From Purshia tridentata (lineage: Eukaryota > Streptophyta > Magnoliopsida > Rosales > Rosaceae): a stretch of DNA of 64,000 bases. Shown piece after piece: positions 1 to 12,300 of this stretch. The stretch's first letter is position 1. The number at the start of each line of letters is the position of its first letter. The position numbers were made by a program, and so were the translations under genes. The stretch lies in the NCBI GenBank assembly GCA_003254885.1, contig QANT01002254.1, positions 41,337 to 105,336 of the forward strand, written 5' to 3'. The notes under the pieces are model-generated. The model ran no database searches and had not been told where the DNA came from. It worked only from the letters and a program-made list of their open reading frames with translations.

Positions 1-3000
1 TTTCCCTTATTCTTAAAACACAAGGTACACTGGCAAATCCACCAGATGGGGTACAAGTTAACTGGTGTACACATAATGGAGACCAGAGGTGTGGTTATTA
101 TGAGCTTAATGGTGATTACGTAGCTGGCAGTAGCATGCTCTCAGAAAAGAGGGATATGGGTCAGAACACTCAAAATGGTCATGGGGATTCCAAATACTAC
201 CGATCTAAAAGAGCCAGGCTAGTTCTTCTTGATGAGCAAATTCCAGGATTCAATAATTCATGTCCTGGTAAAGGAATGGCAACACCAGCAGCTGCATACT
301 CTGATCAAGCAGTGTGTGTGGTCCAATGCACTAGGAGCTTGAGTCACATCAGAAAAAATCTTCTTCCCACATTGGAAGGAGCATCTGGCAATTCCAAAAA
401 CAGAAAGGCGGGAAAGAAATCTAGCAAATTGAAGCAGTCTTCTAATGGTCCCCGACATGTATCTTGGCAAAAGAAAGCTGGTTTTCCACATGGACTTTCA
501 AACAGTCACAAGAGGGCTAGGAAGGTCAGTGCAGATAATTATGAGTATAACGACACTTGGGTTCAATGTGATGCTTGTCATAAGTGGCGGAAACTTCCGG
601 AAAGTAGTATTGCTGATGCTACTGCACCATGGTTTTGTAGCATGAATGCTGACCCTCTCTATCAGAGTTGTAGTGTTCCTGAAGAATCCTGGGATAATTG
701 CCGGCCAATAACATATTTATTGGGATTTTGCACCAAGGGAACATTTGGAGGAGAGGAACATAACGTTTCTTTTTTCACTAGTGTGCTCAAGGAGAATTAT
801 GCCTTGATAAATTCCATAACAAAGAAAGCTCTAACTTGGTTAGCTAAACTTTCTTCTGACAAGCTCTCCTTAATGGAGACAATTGGTTTGCGAAGTCCTT
901 TCATAAGCACTTGTGTGGCACCTGGTGAAGATGCTCATGGGTTTCAAGAAATATTTCAAGCATTTGGTCTCAAAAGAAGATTAGAGAAGGGTGTTATCAG
1001 GTGGTATTACCCCCAAAATCTTCACAACATGAGTTTCGATGTTGCTGCTCTCAGAGTTGCTCTTTGTGCACCATTGGATTCAGTCAGGTTGTATCTTTCA
1101 AGAGCAACTCTAATTGTTGTTCCATCAAATTTAGTTGATCATTGGAGAACCCAAATTGAGAAGCATGTCAGGCCTGGTCAGCTGCGGGTTTATGTTTGGA
1201 GTGACCATAGGAAGCCTGCTGCACATAGTCTGGCTTGGGACTATGATGTTGTCATAACCACATTTAACCGTTTAAGTGCAGAGTGGCGCCCCCGTAAGAA
1301 AAGTGTACTCATGCAAGTGCATTGGCTTAGAATCATGTTAGATGAGGGGCATACCCTTGGCTCAAGTTTTAGTTTGACAAACAAAATGCAGATGGCAGTT
1401 TCATTGATGGCTTCTAACCGCTGGATATTGACTGGAACTCCAACTCCTAATACACCCAACAGTCAACTGTCACATCTTCAACCATTGCTCAAGTTTCTTC
1501 ATGAAGAAGCTTATGGGCAGAATCATAAGTCATGGGAATCTGGGATTCTCAGGCCTTTTGAAGCAGAGATGGAAGAAGGACGATCACGGTTGTTGCATTT
1601 ACTACATAGGTGCATGATTAGTGCAAGAAAGATAGATTTGAATACTATTCCACCCTGCATCAAGAAAGTTACTTTTCTTGATTTTGCTGAGGAACATGCA
1701 AGAAGTTACAATGAATTGGTAGTTACAGTGCGGCGCAATATATTAATGGCCGACTGGAATGATCCTTCTCATGTTGAGAGTCTTTTGAATCCAAAGCAGT
1801 GGAAATCTCGAAGTACAACTATCCGAAATGTCAGGCTATCTTGCTGTGTGGCTGGGCATATAAAAGTAACAGATGCTGGTCAAGATATTCAGGAAACTAT
1901 GGATATTTTGGTTGAAAAGGATCTAGATCCTATGTCAGAAGAGTATGCTTTTATAAAATATAATCTTCTTTATGGTGGTAACTGTGTTAGGTAATATTAG
2001 TCTTTGCCACTTTTCCCCCTTTAAATTAGAACTTGCCAGATAAAGTTTGATTACTGATTAGAGATTGCTTTTTTATTTTATTAGATGCGAGGAATGGTGT
2101 CGTTTACCTGTCATTACGCCGTGTAGGCATATTTTGTGCCTCGATTGTGTTGCTTTGGACAGTGAAAGGTGTACTTATCCTGGCTGCGGAAACTTATATG
2201 AGATGCAAACTCCTGATACACTAACTCGGCCAGAAAACCCCAATCCTAAGTGGCCTGTTCCCAAGGATCTTATTGAGCTACAAGCCTCATATAAACAGGC
2301 ATGCTGAGCTCTCAAGTCAAGTTGAACTATTTTCATTTTTCTTTTTGGGTAACCAATTTTACCAATGTAAATCTTTTGGTTTTTACTCAGGATGACTGGG
2401 ATCCTGATTGGCAGTCAACATCAAGCAGTAAAGTCAGTTATCTTGTGCTGAGACTGAAAGCATTGCAGGAAGCTAATAGCAAAATTGATGACAACAATAA
2501 TGCCATGTACACTGAGAATTTACTTTGCCTGTCTGAGAAGAGCAATTCGAAAGAATTGGAACAAGTCCATGGCTTAAGAATGAACAACAATACTCCTGAA
2601 ACAAATTTGGACAAAGTTTTGGTATTTTCTCAGTTTCTAGAGCATATACATGTCATTGAACAGCAGGTGAATATTGTTTACCATACCATTTCATGGCTTT
2701 ATGTGACTGACTGTCCACAATTTTATGGATTTTTAACTCAAACCTATTGTACCAGTTGACCATCGCTGGTATTAAATATGTTGGGATGTATAGTCCAATG
2801 CATTCTAGCAACAAGGTACATATTGTTTTACTCTCATATTATATATGTTTTACATATTTTATTCAATCTCCATTATATTTTTGTTTTGTTTTTTTTTTTT
2901 TTTTCCTGTTATAGGCTCTTTTTAATTCCTTTTCCCTTTTTCTTTTTTTTGTGTTAAGTTGATTTTCTTTCTTTTTTGGTGTAAAGTTAATTCACTTTCA

Positions 3001-5048
3001 TTGGTTCAGATGAAGTCACTGGCCATGTTCCGGCATGATTTTGATTGTACAGTTCTTTTGATGGATGGAAGTGCTGCATTGGGTCTCGATTTAAGCTTTG
3101 TAACACATGTATTTTTAATGGAACCAATATGGGACAGAAGGTGATCATTCGAATATCTTGTGCCTTTTTTAAACATAAAAGAAGTCTTGAGTGCTCTAGT
3201 TATCATGCGTGCATAATGTAGTTAATTCAACACTCTTATCAAAAGAATATATTTAATTTAACTCTCTTATCAAAAATTTCACTTTTCTGTCATAACCTGC
3301 TCTTTCAAAGATCAAAGTTTTCTATTTGATTCACTACAGGGCCTTAATAAATTATAAATAGAATAGACAATACATTTCAATGGTCATGTGATATTAATTT
3401 GTCCTATTGGTTGAAACCACATTTAGCATGGAGGAACAAGTTATTAGTCGAGCTCATCGGATGGGTGCTACTCGTCCTATACACGTGGAAACTTTAGCAA
3501 TGCGTGGTACAATTGAAGAGCAAATGCTGGAGTTCTTACAGGTAAACACATCTTAAGACCACATGATTGGTAGAGTTAGATTGAAGAGGTGCATTTTGTT
3601 TTGTTTTGTTTCTCTGGCAAATTTTATGGAGAACAACATTGTCTCTTTCTCTTTGATTGATTGATTGGACATTAAAAAAAGTAACTTAATTAACCAAATA
3701 AAAAGAAGGCTAACTAACAAATTTAGGGTTCATTGTTGATTATACTAAACAAGGAAACTAAGAAAGTTCATTTCAAAATCCAGATTATCATATGAAGTTT
3801 CAATTCCACATCCAAACACACAAAAAGACAGATTCCAGTAATAGATGAATAATACTAGAGGAACCAGCTTTAATCCTATAATGGCACCAGCTATGACCTA
3901 AAAGGCTTTCATTCATTGAGGCAAAGGAGCTTTGTCTTGGACCTCCAAAAATGATATTTCTTTTGGTCATTGCTATTGCATCATTCCTCCCCTTTAAAAA
4001 TTTAAAAAACTCGACATGTTGGTTAAAGTGACCTAGATTTCACTGACAAGGGCACCTGGATTTTGTATTTCTTTTAGACTTACTTCCAAAACACAAGGAA
4101 GGTGATGATTCTGTTGTAGCTCCTAACTCAACCGTCTTTTTGAAGGGGGATGAATGATGCAATAGCAATAACCAAAAGAAATATCCTTTTAGAACTCCAA
4201 GACTAAGCTGTTAGCCTTATAAAGGAGTGAGTCCATCATGTGATTATAAATGTCATTTAAGAGTCAAACTATTTTTAGATGTCATTGAAGTATTAATTTA
4301 ATAGTTTACAGTTGTCATTTGATCCAAAGATCTCCGTACTAGAGCTGTACACATCTCATACGGCTTCTCCTATATGTGCATAATGAAAATCATACATGGA
4401 ATATCAAAAGTTATTAGGAGTCGATGTGTATTTGAATTTTTGAATGACTGAATTTATTTTTAAAATTTTTCCGAGTCTTCTACTATAATGAGTGTTTTAT
4501 TATTTTTCTACTATTTGATGAGTCTTTTAGTATCTCTAGGAGTCTTGGAACTTCTAATTGAAGCCTTTAAATATGGCATCTCTTGTAAAACAAACGATTT
4601 TGACGAATGAAAATTAAATGTTATTGAAAGTTTTGGTGCCTTGATAATCTTTGTACTCCTCCTTCTCCTTAATTTTCTCTTTATCTCTCTAATTCTCAGC
4701 AGTTACAGAAATAGTAATTTTCTTCTTAACACCAATCTTATGTTGTCCCAATCTTTCTTTCTGTTTGTGTGTGTGGCTAAGAAATGATTTCATATGACCC
4801 CTACTTTCTGGCAATGTTGTTCCAAGTTTGTTTTCTCTATTATCTTCTGAAATTTCAAGTTTTAAATGTTATAGTCATTCTTGTGTCACATGCTTCATTA
4901 AATGTTGCTTCAGGATGCTGATAAGTGCAGAAGACTTTTGAAGGAAGAGGCTGGAAAATCTGAACGAACTCACCGATCATTACATGATTTTGCTGAGAGC
5001 AATTATCTGTCTCATCTTAGCTTTGTGCGGACAAATCTGAAGATCTAA
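1..5048 (+). CDS. SNF2-family ATPase with CW zinc finger and RING-like motif (F-box protein At3g54460-like), 3' part
   Basis: Seven exons are visible: <1-1990, 2085-2298, 2391-2666, 2756-2815, 3010-3140, 3427-3541 and 4914-5048. They join in frame to 972 residues, and the reading frame is already open at the left edge, so the N-terminus is outside the window. Seen in order: a segment resembling the stretch just after a helicase P-loop (nt 3-60); a CW zinc finger starting WVQCDACHKWRKLP (nt about 555-700); a motif Ia-like stretch ending SNLVDHW; Walker B as DEGH (nt about 1340); motif III TGTPTPN (nt about 1430); a Cys/His RING-like cluster (exon 2); motif V near GLDLSFVTH (exon 5); and motif VI SRAHRMG (exon 6). 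Family knowledge: SNF2 proteins are ATP-driven chromatin or DNA remodelers, and CW domains bind methylated histone H3 tails. Nuclear action is inferred. An F-box, if present, would lie upstream. The intron after exon 2 has a GC donor. Confidence 0.9.
2299..2390 (+). other. GC-AG intron in the SNF2/CW gene
   Basis: The exon ends in CAG and the intron starts GCATGC and ends CTCAG. Using this donor joins ...SYKQ to DDWDPDW in frame. No nearby GT gives as clean a junction with the conserved family sequence. GC-AG introns are a known minor class of U2 introns. Confidence 0.75.
3930..4207. repeat. Inverted repeat inside the last intron of the SNF2/CW gene
   Basis: Two arms of about 68 bp (3930-3997 and 4140-4207) are reverse complements with scattered mismatches, separated by about 140 bp. 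The core shared block is ATTGCTATTGCATCATTC in one arm and its complement in the other. This could be a decayed foldback or MITE-like insertion, or two opposed copies of a retroelement fragment. No coding sequence is seen in it. Confidence 0.7.
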
Positions 5049-7160
5049 TAGGTTTGTGCATATTGTTTTATGATATATCATCATAGTGCTACGATCAGCG
5101 AAGTTATAGCTTGAACTACTGTATATTCCACTGCTGCCATCACCATTTCTCAATAAGATCTATTTAGTTACTTCTTGTTTGATATTTTTATGGGCATCAG
5201 AATGGGAAAGGCAAATGATACCATTGAAACTATTCTTTAGTCGATACGCTTCTACTCTCTCTTATGGGTGGGTTTGTCCATAGAGTTGTTATCAATTGTG
5301 GGTGGAGGTTTATGCAATTGGTTCAGGGACTAACATGGTGGTCACTGTATGGAGGTGTGCGGCCATAATGGTGGATGTGATCAATTGATAGTTCTGCCAA
5401 AGGGTGGAATGGATTCTGACGTGTAGTTGTTTGATGCATATTTGCCAGTATTTGTTTCTCAATGTAGCATGTTTATTGAGTATATATCGACTTATTTTGT
5501 GATTTAGTTTGCTCAACATAATATGTTTCTGTGCTTCTTTTCTGTCCAGGAATTTGGTTAGCATTTCTAGAACTGGTTGGTGTACACCGCCACCTACTGA
5601 AATGGGTTAATAAACATTGCTTTCTATTGCTTGTAGCGGCGTTGATTCCTTTTGTTCACCATTTGACAACTTTTGCATGGAAAATATCCTGCCGCTTAGG
5701 TTGAAATATTGCCGATTGAATTGAATGCCAGATCTTAGGACATGTTATGGCAAATGTTTTTGGGAACAAGTCTTTGGGAAAAAATTCCAAGTAGACAGTA
5801 GACATGTTATGGCAAATGAAGTCTTTTGGAAACAATGCCAAATTGACAGCCTTAAGATGGACCCACTTCGCTCGAACCTCACATTTTGGGAGCACCTTCT
5901 CATAATATTTTTTGATTGACAATTGTATCATAGGGCTCAGATATAGAAAGTGTTGTTGTATAACTTGTATGGTTAAACCATAGGCCAGAAAGGAAAATAT
6001 TTCTAATATTTATTGCTAGTTAAAGTGTATCATTTCAGTCTGCTGAAAACAAACTGTTGCTCTTTTTATTTGGCAGGGGAGATTTGAACTAGGAACTTGT
6101 CAATAACGCTATTCTTATTATATTGCTATACCATGTTTATAGTACTATCTTACGTGTTATTATTGTACTGGTAGGGTATTTTATTATTTTTTAAGGTTTT
6201 TATTTTTATTTTTTTAGTGTCTAATGTATAAAATTATGTAAATTACCATAGAAGATGGTATAAAATTATAGTATAAAAATGTGGTAAGTGTAACATTTTT
6301 GAGAGACTTGTTTCAAACAAATGAAAAGAAATATCATTACACAAATAGTTAGCTTGTTTATTGCTCCTTGGGCCCTTGCTATGTGGTTTATCTGAAAATA
6401 AGTGCATATCATGTATATTTATGTCATGTAAAGGTGGAAACTTGTTTAAACTATTGATGTTTGGAAAGGTCTTATTCAATTGACCAGAGCTATAAACTTA
6501 ACGATATGCAGTCATGAAGAAAGTAGGTGACAAGTCAACCAAATGAAAAAAGTTGGACCCAAGTGAGATTCTAGAGTTTCAATATAAGCTTGCTGCCGGT
6601 GGAGCGTGTATAATACACTCACTTGTACAAATAATTTGTGACCAACTAGGTTGTTCAAGATTTAATCGAATTAGCCCAAACTGACTGATTCAATATAATT
6701 CAATTTAATTTGATCAGTTTTGAACTTTTTGATGATTTTAGCGGATTTGTTTGAATCTCCAAAATTCAAAAATCAACATGATTCGATCAGATGACTGATT
6801 TGAAATCCAATGGTATTGTAGGCATTTAAAACTATAAAAATTGTGAATAGTTTCAATCTTAGGCGCTATTATTCCTAGCTAACTTTTTTATCAATATACG
6901 TAACATACTATTTATATCTAACTTAAAAAAATGTTAAAATTTATCAGTACAGGAGGGGAAAGAGTTCGAATTCGAATGTATAAAAAAGAGCTTTTGTCTT
7001 CGGCCAATTAAGCCAACCCAACTTAATCCTAGTCTTTATACCCCACAATCACCACCACCCACCACCCAACACCACCATCCATTACATCAAATAATTTTTT
7101 TTGGACTGCAATAGTTTGAATTCTAGTTATTTAATGTCAAACTTGAACACAAATGGGAGG

Positions 7161-7211
<51 letters not shown>

Positions 7212-7767
7212 NNNNNTTTTTTTTTTTTTTTTTTGAGATTTTGTTTGGCACCTATTCATCGAACAATTAGAAGAATGTTCGACAGCGTACAACTGAATGA
7301 GTGGAAATACGTTCGGTGGCGCACAACTGAATGAATAGGAGGAGGTTTGGTTGACAACCACCAAACAATTTTTTAAAATTTTCTAGAGGTGTTCAATAAT
7401 TTGTGGTCGAATGAACAACACTATGTTCAATGGGTTATTGTTGAATGACTCGTAACATGTTCAACTTTAGTGTGTTGAACATGTTGCTATTTCAGTTTTT
7501 GAAAATAAGCATTTAGTCAATTAAGACTTAAAGGAATGATGAAAATATTTCATTTAAAGAATCCCAAATTGCATTTAAGCATCTATTCATCAATATTAAA
7601 CTTGTTTGCAATAATATGAAGAGTGTTATAATGCATTTAGGATTTTGATAAAGAGTTGAGTGAAGATGTGAGTGGATAATTGATGTCCAGTATTTAAAAA
7701 TGTTGGGTATAGGTTCAAGTTTATTTTAAATGTTTAAGTCCTTAAAGGTCATTTAACATTATGATAG
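5049..7767. other. 3' flank and intergenic DNA with a poly-T assembly gap
   Basis: AT-rich DNA downstream of the SNF2/CW stop codon. Its first few hundred bases are probably the 3' UTR; AATAAA-type motifs occur near 5611. A short imperfect direct repeat containing ACATGTTATGGCAAATG lies at 5738-5820. A T homopolymer at 7163-7234 is interrupted by five N (7212-7216), so its true length is unknown. I see no gene. Confidence 0.6.
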
Positions 7768-8233
7768 TGTTGATACATGAACGTGCACCGAGCACAACTG
7801 CTCCAGATAATGAACTGAACACCCACTAGCATGGGGTCGGGACCATCAATTGGGCCTCCATGTTGTATTTGGGCATCTATGTTGTATTGGGCCTCTATTT
7901 TGTATTGGACTTCAATTGGGCCTTGTGTAAAAGTCCCACATTTGGGCAATTGTAAGGAAAAAGGCTCTCTATCATCTATAAATAGAGACCCTTACCCACA
8001 GAGAAAAGGATATCTCATCTCTTCCTCATATCTCCACTCTCCCATTTTTAGATCTAGCTTTCATTTTCTCTCGAGCTCTCATGCTCCCTTTGTGCAATGT
8101 AACACATTTATTCATAATAGGAACCCAAAGACTAAGAAGATGTAGTCCAATAACATGGATCGTGGTGAACTACTATCATCTCGTGTTCATTGTGCATTTG
8201 TCTAACCCACCACCGATCCAAATTTGTGTAACA
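7768..8233 (+). mobile_element. Probable solo LTR of a small copia-type element
   Basis: The 466-bp segment starts TGTTGATAC and ends GTGTAACA, giving the TG...CA and TGTT/AACA termini expected of an LTR. It is flanked by a 4-bp direct repeat ATAG (7764-7767 and 8234-8237), or 5 bp with one mismatch. A TATA-like CTATAAATAGAG lies near 7976, and the 3' part resembles the R/U5 end of plant copia LTRs. No internal retroelement region follows, hence a solo LTR left by LTR-LTR recombination (inference). Confidence 0.6.
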
Positions 8234-9319
8234 ATAGATAGAATTGGAAACTATAATTTTATTAAAGTGTTGGCTAAAGAAATAAAAAAGGTAAGTCCGA
8301 ATAGTAGCACCCAAATTTTATTTGGCATCGTAAATATGAAATTTTTTTTAAGAATTCAACCTTCATTTTATGTATAACTTCATTAAAAAGGTTGCCATTA
8401 CAAAACAAATCATCGAATTCAATCCAATCCAATGTCGATTAGTTCAGATTTGATTGAATTCTACTCTTATTTGGATCAGATTGGATTGCAAAATCTAACC
8501 AATGTATATCAAATTGGATGTTAATTTACAAAGAAAGATATACTGTTATTTGTACTTGTTTCATTAGTTTTTAACGTGTATGTAAAGAAAGATATAAGTT
8601 ATATAAGTTTTATTTTTACGCAGTTTCAAATAGTCATTATTATCACAGTAGCAATTACCAAGCATTCCATAAACAGTGCTGAACACTTTTTAAGCTCAAA
8701 TCTCCTCATGCCAGATAAAAATCAATAGATTGCACCCTTTGGTTTTGGATATTATTTTTAGATTTTTTTCTTTTGCTTTTTCTCTTCCATTATTATTATT
8801 ATTATGTGGATAGTCCTGATTGGATGTGCAGGTGAGTTCATGCAGAGACATTTAACAACAAAGTTTCAAGAAGAGAAAATAAAACACAGCGAGGACAAAC
8901 ACCTTGTGTGGGCTATTAAAAAATTTTCACAAGTTAATTTATTTTATGGTACCCAAACAGAGCACAAGAAAACTTTATGAAAACTCTTTACTTATATCCA
9001 ATTTTTCTTGAGCTTTTTATGTAAATAGTTCTTGAGTATGAATTTACAAGGAAAGCCATTTTGAATTTCAATCCAGCAACCTACTTACAAAGAATTTACA
9101 CAGCCTACCAACTCTTACCACTTCCCTCGAAAAAAATATTACCAAACCAAACAACCATTTAGGGGAAAGAATAGGAAGGAAGGATAAAAGACAAAATTCA
9201 AGCGAAGAGGAAATTACTACATACCTTCTAAAAATGATAAAATGAGTGGGTCAATGAGCCCAACCCTTCTTCTCAGTTCTCTCCTCTTGCCTTTCCACTT
9301 AAATCTCGACATTAAAAGC
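8234..9319. other. Intergenic DNA and likely 3' UTR of the PRAF gene
   Basis: AT-rich, with no open frame of interest and no recognised element. The last few hundred bases before 9320 are expected to be the 3' UTR of the - strand gene. Around 8400-8530 there are repeated GATTGGAT/AATCCAAT-like words without clear structure. Confidence 0.5.
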
Positions 9320-12300
9320 TCAATGAGCTAATCCTTCTCTTCCTATGGGAATACTAGATTTTTCGACCACAGGAACATTGTACTGCAGATATACTCTAGC
9401 CCTATTTTTCGCCCACCACACCTCTGCTTCTTTCTCACTGAATCGCTTCCGACTGACACAATTGAGACACTTAAACAGTTAGTGATTATCAATTAAATAC
9501 AACAGATACTAATCCAAGAGAAAAGATAATATTACTATAGGTGAAGATATAGTTTGGAACACAGAAGTCATCTAGCATTATTGAGATAACATGTAGGCCT
9601 TATAAGCAAAACACATAACATACAGGATCCCTTGAAGTAGAATTACTATCAGGAAGAGGAAAGGAAGTAAAAGAAAAAGGTTACAACAATGAGATTTGAT
9701 CACATAGATATCAACATCAGACCTTTTTTTTCTTTTTATAATTATCAACATTCAGAGTTAAATGGCATATACTTCAATAACGCGAAGCTTAAAAAGAAAA
9801 AAAAACTGAAAAATATGAGAACATACTGGGATGAAAGACATATTTACATTCTGAATTAAACAGGCCCTGACATTTACCAGATGTGCAATGGAAACTATTA
9901 TTTTGCTATGAAAGTTTCAAATCCCTTGACTGATACATAGGCTCCTAATTTGTTCAAGCGCCCACACACAATATTTAGTTCAGATTTAGGAGAATCCTTG
10001 GTTCAAATTCTGATAATGATGTAATTAGGAAAACAGACATACCTGAAGCGGACACGCTTGAGATCTTTGACACCTCCAGGCATGGAAACAAGGGTAATAT
10101 ATACACCAGGCTCATCCTGCTCAACCCATTCATCCCCATGTGTGGTTTCAGGTTTTGTTCCTCTGTTCTTAAGCCTAGCTGTTGCTTCTGAATGTACCAC
10201 TTCAGTGTGATTTGCAGTGTGGTTGCTGCAGGTCCTTGTCACATTAGAAGTCATCGGGCTTTTTGATAAAATTGAATATGGTTCATGGGAACTCAATGGA
10301 CTGCTGGCTTTCTCAATGGCTGCAGTAGAAACTTCAAGTGTGGGACTAGAAGAGCCTAATGGGAGTGTATCACTGTTTCTTGCTGTTCCAATGGGTAACC
10401 TTTCAGCCATTTCCTTTAACTATCATAAATAAAGCAATGCATTAATTTAGATATCCTTAATGAAACATTTTTTTTTTCAGCTACATAGAAAAGTGGCAAT
10501 TGCATTGTCAAAAAGAATGGTATCTTGTACGGGAACTCAAAAAGCTATAGACACAGTGAGTGATGAAATAACTGTAATGCTACAATAACATAATGGGTCT
10601 TTAAACCACATAAAACTTGAAAGAAATAAGTACGAAACATCACTACATTACACTTGATAAGGACTGTAATGCGCTTCTGAAAGGATAAAGTTTTAGTTGC
10701 TTAACCGAAGATTTCTTTACCACACCCACATAATAATTATCACTTCCGTTTTCACCGGTCCTGTATTTATATTGCTAGATAAGACACATCAGCCTTTTAC
10801 ACTAAGATTTTAGTATGACAGTACTGATAAAATAATATATCTAGGACTTACATTACTAAAATATTTTATATTGTTACTTGCCAAATCATTGGTTAAGAAC
10901 TATAAAATTGATCATATACAAACTCGACATCTTCATAATTTTTTAATTTCAATTGCATCTCTGATCTCCCACAGCATGTTACTTTACAAATAGATTATTG
11001 CCCCTAACTGAATCAGTCAAATTGACCGCAATACCCTCTATATTTCAAACGCTAAACTATTTAAATGCAGAGTGCATCAAATTCAATGAGAATGCATCCT
11101 TCTTGCTGGTTGTTATTTACAGGTAAAAGGGTTCTGCATAAACGCTATAAACATGAGCATGAAACCTACTTGAGCAGTGAGCGACTTAATTACTTCCTTT
11201 GCTGCTTTGCATTTTGTACTTTCTTCCCCTGCTACTTTGACAGCCTCCTTCAACTGTTGGGTAGTTCTTTCAAGTTCAATGTCTTGAAGTTGAGCTTTGC
11301 GAGTAAGATCTTCAACCTACATAAGATTAATTAGTTCATAACAAAAAGTTAGCACCTCATTCATGTGTTAAAATTTTAAACTCTAGATACTTTGCATATT
11401 GAAATAATTGATTTCAGGTGCTAAAATTTGAGTGACAATAACCATATTGAAACAAAACTCACGGGAGACCAGCAGGAATTTGTGTTTGTTTCTTTACGGT
11501 TCAACTAGTAAATGTGGTTGAATTCAGAAAGGATGATGTTAGGGTGAAAGAGGTGGATAATTTGTGGGAGAGAGTTCGGTTTTGGGCCTTGTTATGGGCA
11601 TCAATCACCCAGCATTCAGGTACTACTCATTCTCTACAATTATGTCTAATTGGGACGCTATTGTGTGTTAGGGCATCATTTCTGTTTTACTAGGTTCTTG
11701 AGCGTATTTGTTTTTCTAAAGGGTAATGTCAAGGATGTAGCAATTTCAACCCTCCATAGAGTGTGGTACAGCACACCAGGGATTCAAGTCACTAATCTAG
11801 TTATAATGAACTAGCATATGATAATGCACAATAATTATAAGTTGAGATCACTTTATACATAGCAAATGATGAGAAGCCCAATTAGCCTTTGGTCACATAC
11901 TATATGCTACTCATAAGATATGTTATCATAATCTAATTGTTAATCTTTCATCTTATTAATCCAACAGTGTACCCATGTCAAATTCCAAGACATACCAATG
12001 GACAATAGCTGAGCACAAGAGAAATGGTGAAGAAGACAACACATAATAAACTATTCTCAGGGTATAAAACTGAACCACAACCATGATGCTGAGAATTATT
12101 TGTGCTACAAGCTATAATCAACATGGCAGGATGTAATATTTCGTTTCATAAGATTTAGATATCACCTCATGATCCCATATAAGCTCAAATTGTTACTCAA
12201 ACCATCAGCCCAGTTAAGCCCAGGACAATGGTTATTTATCTTAAACAAAAATGCAGGAATCTTAAATGAAGGTAATCTAAATACTCAACAGAAAAGAAAA

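Noticed and set aside
7101-7334. Poly-Phe / poly-Lys frames over the T homopolymer
   Set aside because: Translation of an N-interrupted homopolymer; not a gene.
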